Origin: Porticoccaceae bacterium
GTDB taxonomy: Bacteria; Pseudomonadota; Gammaproteobacteria; Pseudomonadales; Porticoccaceae
NCBI GenBank assembly: GCA_017858295.1
Contig: JAFMBU010000059.1
Coordinates: forward strand, 1-9,059
DNA length: 9,059 nucleotides
Reading direction: 5' to 3'
Part shown: piece after piece, positions 1 through 4,593 of the stretch
Layout: each line of letters starts with the position of its first letter
Numbering within the stretch: the first letter of the stretch is position 1
Notes under the pieces: generated by a model
The model's input: only the letters and a program-made list of their open reading frames with translations
Told to the model about the DNA's origin: nothing
Database searches by the model: none
Position numbers and translations under genes: made by a program

Positions 1-74
1 TGATCAAAGAGTATGGCTCTGGAGGAGGTGGTGCCCTGGTCCATTGCTAGAATCAATTTTTGCTCTGTGTCCAT
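1..74 (-). CDS. glpK: Glycerol kinase, N-terminal fragment (cut by window edge)
   Basis: The reverse strand from the ATG at 74 reads MDTEQKLILAMDQGTTSSRA followed by ILFD and then runs off the window. The phosphate-binding motif DQGTTSSRA near the N-terminus is the hallmark of FGGY-family glycerol kinases; E. coli GlpK opens with a nearly identical stretch. By family knowledge the enzyme phosphorylates glycerol to glycerol-3-phosphate in the cytoplasm. Only 24 codons are visible, so the catalytic and regulatory residues cannot be checked. The start lies 22 bases after the stop of the RDD gene on the same strand, with a weak AAAGG-like ribosome site, so the two may form one transcript. Other FGGY kinases (for example xylulokinase) are less likely, because TSSRA is most typical of GlpK. 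Confidence 0.85.
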   Translation of the reverse strand, partial: MDTEQKLILAMDQGTTSSRAILFD

Positions 75-96
75 GGTCACGCCTTTTGTTGTTCGG

Positions 97-567
97 TTAT
101 TTCGTTTTCGGTAGCACCACGACTTCAGTGGCGCTGTAAATATCATGAAGGCAAGCTTTGGCTGGTGGCATAAGACACCAGAGATAACCAATGCCGCCAA
201 AGGCTAGAGATAAGCTGGCGAGCAGGCTGCGTTTAATGCATTGCTCGGGGGTGGCCAGTGAGCCGTCCGCCTGCTGCAATTTTAGGCGCCAGGACTTCAT
301 GCCCAGAGTCTGGCCCTGTTTGCGCCAACATATATAGTAGTAGCCGACTAAGGCTGCGATCATGCCGGCAAAACTGAGCCATTGCAGCAGTGCGCCGGGC
401 TGCACATCTTCAACTTGCTGTGACCCGCTAAATAAAACTTTAATCATGGTGAGCAGAAATCCATAGGCGAGGATTATCGCGAACAGCAGGAAGGCATCGT
501 AGATCAATGCGGCGAGGCGACGCCACAAATTGGCAGTGGGATAGGGCGCAGTTAAAGGTAGGGACAT
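97..567 (-). CDS. RDD family membrane protein
   Basis: A 156-residue protein with the layout of the RDD family: an N-terminal Arg pair and Asp (R16, R17, D24) leading into a first membrane segment (about 20-45), a second segment (about 62-80), the conserved loop KQGQTLGMKSWRLKL (83-97), a third hydrophobic stretch (about 113-133) and the closing motif LHDIYSATEVVVL (140-152), equivalent to the usual HD-x4-T ending. RDD proteins are small inner-membrane proteins. Some have been linked to ion or proton exchange, but most have no assigned job, and none can be assigned here. The ATG at 567 has only a poor ribosome site. The gene faces away from rlmB across a 90-base gap and lies just upstream of glpK. 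That neighbour might suggest a link to glycerol use, but I see nothing in the protein to support it. Confidence 0.85.
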   Translation of the reverse strand: MSLPLTAPYPTANLWRRLAALIYDAFLLFAIILAYGFLLTMIKVLFSGSQQVEDVQPGALLQWLSFAGMIAALVGYYYICWRKQGQTLGMKSWRLKLQQADGSLATPEQCIKRSLLASLSLAFGGIGYLWCLMPPAKACLHDIYSATEVVVLPKTK

Positions 568-657
568 ATATTATTGGTCACAGTGGTTAATCATCTCCGA
601 ATTCTGCCGAAAGCCAGTACAATGCGCAATCATTAGAAAAACTATCGGGAGATTGTA

Positions 658-1389
658 GTGGATTGGATTTACGGCATACATGCTGTTCAAACCATGCTCA
701 AGTCAGCGCCAGGGCGCGTGCGTGAGCTGCATGTTCAACGGGGCCGTCAGGATGATCGTCTACAAAAAATTCACAAGTTGGCCGAGCAGCATGGTGTGAC
801 CTTGCAGTGGGCGACGGTGAAAAATCTCGATGACAAGGTTGAGGGTCGCCATCAGGGTGTTATTGCCCTCTGTGAAGAAGGGCAAACTTACGACGAAGCG
901 TTTTTGCTTGAGATGATGGAGAAGCAGGGCGGCAAGGCGCTGTTTTTGGTTCTCGACGGCGTTACTGATCCACATAATCTCGGCGCCTGTCTGCGCTCAG
1001 CAGATGGTGCTGGGGTGCATGCTGTGATTGTGCCGAAGGATAACTCTGTGGGCCTGACCCCAGTGGTGCAGAAGGTGGCCTGTGGTGCTGCCGAATCTAT
1101 GCCCCTGGTGATGGTGACTAATCTCACTCGTACGCTGGAGAAGTTGCAGCAGGCTGGTGCTTGGGTTGTGGGCGCTGCCGGTGAGGCTGATCAGTTTATC
1201 TATGATTTGGATCTCACTGGTCCTTTGGTGCTGGTTATGGGGGCTGAGGGTAAGGGTATTCGTCAGTTGACGCGCAAGCAGTGTGACTATCTGGCCAAGT
1301 TACCTATGGCAGGAGAGGTGAGTAGTTTAAATGTCTCTGTGGCAACTGGAGTCTGTCTTTTTGAAATCGTCCGTCAGCGGCGTGGCTAG
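658..1389 (+). CDS. rlmB: 23S rRNA (guanosine-2251-2'-O)-methyltransferase RlmB
   Basis: This is a SpoU/TrmH-family (SPOUT, trefoil-knot) methyltransferase of 243 residues, the usual length for RlmB, which uses S-adenosylmethionine to methylate the 2'-OH of G2251 in the peptidyl-transferase region of 23S rRNA. An N-terminal RNA-binding domain (about 1-75, opening IYGIHAVQTML) precedes the catalytic domain. Motif 1 is DPHNLGACLRSAD (104-116, with N107 and R113), motif 2 is VMGAEGKGIR (193-202) and motif 3 is LPMAGEVSSLNVSVATG (215-231, with S223 and N225). All three family motifs are complete, so the enzyme should be active. The start is GTG at 658, chosen because GGGAG at 647-651 gives a well-spaced ribosome site and because the protein then begins at the family's usual point. 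In E. coli the gene follows rnr; no rnr is present here. Confidence 0.95.
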   Translation: MDWIYGIHAVQTMLKSAPGRVRELHVQRGRQDDRLQKIHKLAEQHGVTLQWATVKNLDDKVEGRHQGVIALCEEGQTYDEAFLLEMMEKQGGKALFLVLDGVTDPHNLGACLRSADGAGVHAVIVPKDNSVGLTPVVQKVACGAAESMPLVMVTNLTRTLEKLQQAGAWVVGAAGEADQFIYDLDLTGPLVLVMGAEGKGIRQLTRKQCDYLAKLPMAGEVSSLNVSVATGVCLFEIVRQRRG

Positions 1390-1589
1390 TATTGCTTTGG
1401 AGGCCCTCTCCCAATAGCCTTGTTGTCAAAAGTCAAAATATGTAGGCCAAGACAAAAACGCTCGGCTGCAATTTTCGGCTATGCTTAGTTAAGATGAAGC
1501 TTTGCGATAAAGTACTGAAAAAAACGGTCTGTAAAAATCGCGCAAAGTCTACAGACAGCCAAATTAACAAGGATAACCTGGCTAGGAAT

Positions 1590-2168
1590 ATGGCAGAGCG
1601 AAACCTTTATTCAATTCCCAATATTCTAAGCCTCACTCGGCTGGCTCTGGTGCCGGTGCTGATTGCGTTGGCCTACTTCGACAAGCCGGAGGAATTTCTG
1701 GCGATTCTCGCCGTCTCTCTGCTCAGTGATGTCTTTGATGGCTATTTGGCGCGCAAGTTAAATCAGGTTTCGGAATTGGGTGCCAAGCTGGATAGCTGGG
1801 CCGATATGCTCACTTATGGCTGTATGATTATCGGTCTCTACTGGATCTGGCCGCAGATATTCGCCCAGCAGGTGTGGTTTTTAGTGGCCGCTACTCTCTC
1901 GTTTATGCTGCCGGTGTTGTATGCGTTTAACAAGTTTGGCGAGTATCCCAGCTATCACACTCTCGGTGCCAAGACGGCGGCGGTACTGATGGCTCCTGCG
2001 TTTTATCTGCTCACCTTGATGGATGCCGATCTGTTTTTCAATGCAGTAATTATTTTCCATATAGTGGTCGCCGTGGAAGAGATGGTGATTACCTCGGTTC
2101 TGACTCAGCCACGGAGTAATGTGCGCTCGATTTTGAGTATTGTCGGTAGCTCAAAACTGGTTGAATAA
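1590..2168 (+). CDS. CDP-alcohol phosphatidyltransferase family membrane enzyme
   Basis: From the ATG at 1590 the protein has 192 residues and opens MAERNLYSIPNILSLTRLAL, the standard beginning of this family. The signature D-x2-DG-x2-AR-x8-G-x3-D-x3-D is complete: counted from this start, D47, D50, G51, A54, R55, G64, D68 and D72. These aspartates bind metal and the CDP-linked donor. Hydrophobic segments before and after predict about six membrane helices. Family members move a phosphatidyl group from CDP-diacylglycerol to an alcohol (glycerol-3-phosphate, serine, inositol phosphate or others). The acceptor cannot be read from the sequence: the LDSWAD ending is closer to PssA-type LDSLAD than to the PgsA-type LDPVAD, so I do not call it pgsA. 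The frame stays open upstream to an ATG at 1494, which would add 32 basic, hydrophilic residues. That extension has no visible ribosome site and does not look like family sequence. Confidence 0.85.
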   Translation: MAERNLYSIPNILSLTRLALVPVLIALAYFDKPEEFLAILAVSLLSDVFDGYLARKLNQVSELGAKLDSWADMLTYGCMIIGLYWIWPQIFAQQVWFLVAATLSFMLPVLYAFNKFGEYPSYHTLGAKTAAVLMAPAFYLLTLMDADLFFNAVIIFHIVVAVEEMVITSVLTQPRSNVRSILSIVGSSKLVE

Positions 2169-2244
2169 CTGCGCCAGGTATTTCTCTCTGCAAAATCTTC
2201 TGCAGGCTACTCTTCATGACCCTCTATCCGACTGAAAATGTCGG

Positions 2245-2273
2245 TTGCAACGGGCAGGTCAAGTCACTACAAT
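2245..2273 (+). promoter_or_regulatory. Probable sigma70 promoter of the rpsF operon
   Basis: A -35-like TTGCAA (2245-2250, four of six consensus bases) and a -10-like TACAAT (2268-2273, five of six) are separated by exactly 17 bases. Transcription would start near 2280 and give a leader of about 100 bases before rpsF. It sits in the gap after the lipid-synthesis gene, where a promoter for the ribosomal-protein operon is expected. A small hairpin (CCGAC at 2228-2232 with GTCGG at 2240-2244) lies just upstream. Confidence 0.6.
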
Positions 2274-2318
2274 GGCGCGGTTTTACAGCGTCTGGGCCTC
2301 TCGGCTCAGGCACTCCTT

Positions 2319-2355
2319 GTCTCACTGCAGCGACCCATAGGCGTTAGCGGGAGAC
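2319..2355 (+). promoter_or_regulatory. Bulged stem-loop in the rpsF leader, candidate autoregulatory site
   Basis: The leader folds on paper into one hairpin of 15 pairs. 2319-2323 pairs with 2351-2355, 2325-2328 with 2347-2350 (one G-U), 2329-2332 with 2342-2345 (one G-U) and 2334-2335 with 2340-2341. The loop is CATA, with single unpaired A at 2324, 2333 and 2346. It ends 12 bases before the ribosome site of rpsF and is followed by TTTTA. Leaders of rpsF in many bacteria carry an S6:S18-binding structure that represses translation of the operon. This hairpin is in the right place, but I do not see the CCG triplet reported for that motif, so the assignment is a hypothesis. An alternative is attenuation. 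Confidence 0.4.
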
Positions 2356-2378
2356 TTTTAAATCCACGAGGAGATACA

Positions 2379-2870
2379 ATGCGTCACTACGAAATCGTAT
2401 TTCTGGTTCACCCGGACCAGAGCGAGCAAGTTTCCGGCATGATCGAGCGTTACACAGCTTCTATTGAAGCTGGTGAAGGCAAGGTCCATCGCATGGAAGA
2501 CTGGGGTCGCCGTCAGTTGGCTTACCCAATCAATAAAATTCACAAAGCTCACTACATTCTGATGAATGTTGAATGTAGTCAGGAAGTTCTCGACGAGCTT
2601 AATTCTACTTTCCGTTATAACGATGCTGTTCTGCGCAGCTTGGTTGTCCGTCGCGATGAAGCGATTACAGCTGAGTCACCGATTATGAAAATCGAGAATG
2701 CTGATAAAGCAGACAAAGAAGCACGCGAGCGTCGCAACGCCGCTAAAGCTAAAGCTGATGAAGCTAAAGCCGCTGAAGATGCTGCCAAGGCTGCTGCTGA
2801 AGCTGCCAAAGTTGCTGAAGCACCAGCAGAAGAAGTTGTTGAAGCAGCGAAAAGCGAGGGAGAAGAATAA
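2379..2870 (+). CDS. rpsF: Small ribosomal subunit protein bS6, with long Ala/Lys/Glu tail
   Basis: A 163-residue protein starting MRHYEIVFLVHPDQSEQVSG, which matches bS6 closely. The folded domain (1 to about 103) includes the conserved WGRRQLAYPINK (42-53) and the FRYNDAVLRSLVVRRDEA segment. bS6 binds 16S rRNA as a pair with bS18 on the platform of the 30S subunit. The start at 2379 is fixed by a strong ribosome site (GAGGAGA, 2368-2374) and by the family N-terminus; the frame is open further upstream to 2238, but that stretch contains the promoter. Residues about 104-163 form a low-complexity tail rich in Ala, Lys and Glu that ends in acidic EGEE. E. coli bS6 is about 131-135 residues, with a shorter acidic tail to which RimK adds glutamates. 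The stop codon shares one base with the rpsR start (TAATG), which suggests coupled translation of the two partners. Confidence 0.95.
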   Translation: MRHYEIVFLVHPDQSEQVSGMIERYTASIEAGEGKVHRMEDWGRRQLAYPINKIHKAHYILMNVECSQEVLDELNSTFRYNDAVLRSLVVRRDEAITAESPIMKIENADKADKEARERRNAAKAKADEAKAAEDAAKAAAEAAKVAEAPAEEVVEAAKSEGEE

Positions 2871-3097
2871 TGGCTAAGTTTGTACGTCGTAGAAAGTTTT
2901 GTCGTTTCAGTGCCGAAGGCGCGCCTGAGATCGATTACAAAGATTTAGACACTTTGAAAGGCTATGTGTCAGAGAGCGGCAAGATTGTACCTAGCCGTAT
3001 CACTGGTACTAAAGCTCGCTATCAGCGTCAATTGGCAGAAGCTATTAAACGCGCTCGTTACATCGCGCTGCTGCCATACACCGATAGCCATAAGTAA
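2870..3097 (+). CDS. rpsR: Small ribosomal subunit protein bS18
   Basis: 75 residues, the same length as E. coli bS18, and closely similar throughout: the basic N-terminus FVRRRKFCRFSAEG (4-17), IDYKDLDTLKGY (21-32), SGKIVPSRITGTKARYQRQL and the C-terminal IKRARYIALLPYTDSHK. bS18 binds the 30S platform together with bS6, whose gene it overlaps by one base. The purine-rich end of rpsF (GAGGGAGAAG, about 2857-2866) supplies the ribosome site. Cys11 lies in the conserved KFCRF segment; zinc-binding forms of bS18 carry extra cysteines, which are absent here, so this is the zinc-free form. Confidence 0.97.
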   Translation: MAKFVRRRKFCRFSAEGAPEIDYKDLDTLKGYVSESGKIVPSRITGTKARYQRQLAEAIKRARYIALLPYTDSHK

Positions 3098-3112
3098 TAG
3101 AGGTTAAGTCCT

Positions 3113-3982
3113 TTGCGAGCCCTAGCAGAATTAATTATGCGTGGGCGTGCTCTGGCATGTGGCGTTGCGGTATTTGGTAGCTTGCTACCATTGATAAGCC
3201 CAGCGACCATCGGCCTGGTCACCCTTCGTAAAGATAGCTCAGAAGGTTTAATTGTTGCACTTTGGGCATTGTTGCCCTGGTTGGCACTTTACCTAACTGG
3301 CAGTATGAGCCCCTTGTTAACCCTGGCTCCCTCTGCGGCACTGATAGTAATAGTGGTCGCAGCCAATGTTTTACGTACCACGGCATCGTGGCAGTGGACA
3401 TTGATTGGAGTTGGTCTCTGCAGTGCTGTAGCAGTATCCATTGTTGGATTTGCTGCCAGTGCAGATATAGATCAGGTAGTGGCAGAGGTTGCCGAGCTGG
3501 TCGCACAAATTAGTGCGCAGGCCGGTGTGTCGGAGGAGCTGAGTCTGGTTCCCGACAGAACATTTGTGCTGGGTTTGTTGGCATGGATGATCGCTCTTAC
3601 TGTGGTCTGTGGCTTGTTAGTTGCTAGGTGGTGGCAGGCGCTGTTGTTTAATCCCGGCGGATTTCGCGAAGAATTCCACGGTTTTCGATTAGAGCGGCGT
3701 GTTGCGATTATCTTGTTCGCGATTGTTGTTGCTGGTGTGGCGCTGCCCCGTGAGTACACACCCTGGATTGAGTTGTTGTCGCTGCCGCTGTTAATTGCCG
3801 GCGTGGCACTGGTTCACTCTAGTGTGAAAGTTATGGGTTTTGGTGGGCACTGGCTTGGATTAATGTACTTCGGACTGTTCTTTATTGGTCCAACAGGTAC
3901 TGTGTTGGTCGGCCTTGGATTGGTTGATAGCATATTGAATTTACGCTCTCGTCTTGCGGCGTTTAAAAACCGCGACTCCTGA
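3113..3982 (+). CDS. Conserved multi-pass membrane protein of the rpsR-rplI interval
   Basis: A 289-residue, very hydrophobic protein with about eight predicted membrane segments (roughly 14-30, 45-62, 68-86, 95-115, 150-171, 196-212, 218-237 and 245-272). The more hydrophilic loop at 116-148 carries several acidic residues. A cytoplasm-like conserved stretch, ARWWQALLFNPGGFREEF (171-188), is the most recognisable motif; Pseudomonas genomes carry a similar membrane protein between rpsR and rplI (DUF2232-like, from memory). The start is TTG at 3113, preceded by AGAGG at 3099-3103, and gives MRALAELIMRGRALA, the N-terminus I expect for these relatives. It lies 15 bases after rpsR and 26 bases before rplI, so it is co-transcribed with ribosomal proteins. 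The function is not known to me. The position suggests a growth-linked envelope role, but that is only a guess. Confidence 0.85.
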   Translation: MRALAELIMRGRALACGVAVFGSLLPLISPATIGLVTLRKDSSEGLIVALWALLPWLALYLTGSMSPLLTLAPSAALIVIVVAANVLRTTASWQWTLIGVGLCSAVAVSIVGFAASADIDQVVAEVAELVAQISAQAGVSEELSLVPDRTFVLGLLAWMIALTVVCGLLVARWWQALLFNPGGFREEFHGFRLERRVAIILFAIVVAGVALPREYTPWIELLSLPLLIAGVALVHSSVKVMGFGGHWLGLMYFGLFFIGPTGTVLVGLGLVDSILNLRSRLAAFKNRDS

Positions 3983-4008
3983 GCCAAGTATGAAAAGAGG
4001 ATAATAAG

Positions 4009-4458
4009 ATGGAAGTCATTCTGTTAGAAAAGATCGGCAAGTTGGGCAATATTGGTGACAAGGCTAGTGTAAAAGCTGGTTTCGGTCGCAATTACCTGAT
4101 CCCTCAGGGCAAGGCTGTTTTTGCTACAGCGTCAAACATTGCTGACTTCGAACTGCGTCGCGCAGATCTCGAAGCCGCTGCGGCGTCCAAGTTAGAGGCA
4201 GCTCAAACACGCGCTGCGGCACTGGCTGCAATCGGTTCAGTGACTATCACTGCGGTTGCTGGTGACGAAGGCAAGTTGTTTGGTTCAGTGGGCATTCGCG
4301 AGTTGGAAGATGCACTTGCAGCTGCCGGCAGCGATATCAGCAAGAGCGAAATCAGCATGCCAGACGGTCCAATCCGTTTTGTTGGCGAGTTCAGCATTGA
4401 GTGTCAGCTGCATGTAGACGTTACTCAAAGCTTCACTGTTGTTGTTGAAGCTGAATAA
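4009..4458 (+). CDS. rplI: Large ribosomal subunit protein bL9
   Basis: 149 residues, the standard length. The N-terminal rRNA-binding domain is clear: MEVILLEKIGKLGNIGD, then VKAGFGRNYLIPQGKAVFAT (21-40), with the Gly-rich and basic positions that contact 23S rRNA at the base of the L1 stalk. A long charged, Ala-rich connecting helix (about 42-76) leads to the C-terminal domain (about 78-149), which contains the GKLFGSVGIRELEDAL segment. AAGAGGA at 3995-4001 is a good ribosome site. It is the last gene of the rpsF operon and is followed at once by a stem-loop and an intrinsic terminator. Confidence 0.97.
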   Translation: MEVILLEKIGKLGNIGDKASVKAGFGRNYLIPQGKAVFATASNIADFELRRADLEAAAASKLEAAQTRAAALAAIGSVTITAVAGDEGKLFGSVGIRELEDALAAAGSDISKSEISMPDGPIRFVGEFSIECQLHVDVTQSFTVVVEAE

Positions 4459-4484
4459 ATCCTAACTTAGTTCGGGAATTTATT
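4454..4484 (+). other. AT-rich stem-loop over the rplI stop codon
   Basis: AATAAAT (4454-4460) pairs perfectly with ATTTATT (4478-4484). Inside, CC (4461-4462) pairs with GG (4474-4475) and AAC (4464-4466) with GTT (4470-4472), with a TTA loop, one mismatch and a two-base bulge. It includes the rplI stop codon and stands three bases before the terminator hairpin. It could protect the 3' end of the operon mRNA or be chance pairing in AT-rich DNA. Confidence 0.35.
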
Positions 4485-4486
4485 GC

Positions 4487-4526
4487 AAAACGGCACTGCT
4501 TCTGAATAAGATGCAGTGCCGTTTTC
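4487..4526 (+). terminator. Strong intrinsic terminator of the rpsF operon
   Basis: AAAACGGCACTGC (4487-4499) and GCAGTGCCGTTTT (4513-4525) form a perfect 13-bp stem with a 13-base loop. The GC core is flanked by A and T runs, so the plus-strand transcript ends in a short U tract. The same geometry could work on the minus strand. It isolates dnaB from the ribosomal-protein operon, so dnaB needs its own promoter. Confidence 0.85.
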
Positions 4527-4536
4527 GTATCCACTT

Positions 4537-4569
4537 TCGCGTAACCGTCGCGTAAAGTTGGCGTAAAAA
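4537..4569 (+). repeat. Three tandem 11-bp direct repeats upstream of dnaB
   Basis: Units begin at 4537, 4548 and 4559: TCGCGTAACCG, TCGCGTAAAGT and TGGCGTAAAAA. The core GCGTAA is identical in all three and recurs at exactly 11-bp spacing (4539, 4550, 4561), about one helical turn. The array lies between the rplI terminator and the dnaB start, where no convincing sigma70 promoter is otherwise visible. Phased half-sites at 11 bp are typical of OmpR/PhoB-type regulators, which makes an operator plausible but unproven. A TATCCAC heptamer (4528-4534), the core of a DnaA box, lies directly before it. Confidence 0.6.
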
Positions 4570-4593
4570 AGAGCCTAATGATCAGTTAAAACT

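Noticed and set aside
618..623. TACAAT as a -10 element for rlmB
   Set aside because: No acceptable -35 hexamer is found 16-18 bases upstream; the best candidates match only about two of six bases.
1397..1414. Possible terminator after rlmB (TTGG and AG pairing with CT and CCAA, 6 pairs with one bulge)
   Set aside because: The stem is short and bulged, with no T run after it; too weak to list.
2228..2244. Hairpin CCGAC/GTCGG as a terminator for the phosphatidyltransferase gene
   Set aside because: Only five pairs, and followed by TTGCAA rather than a T run; it overlaps the likely -35 region.
2238..2378. In-frame upstream extension of rpsF by 47 codons from the ATG at 2238
   Set aside because: The family N-terminus and a strong ribosome site (2368-2374) place the start at 2379, and the extension contains the promoter and leader hairpin.
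2615..2809. Long Ala/Ser-rich reading frame antisense to rpsF
   Set aside because: It is the mirror of the repetitive GCT/AAA codons of the bS6 tail, with no ribosome site or recognisable domain.
3219..3759. Several overlapping reading frames in and against the membrane-protein gene
   Set aside because: Their composition is unlike real proteins, they show no family motif, and they lie wholly within a well-supported gene.
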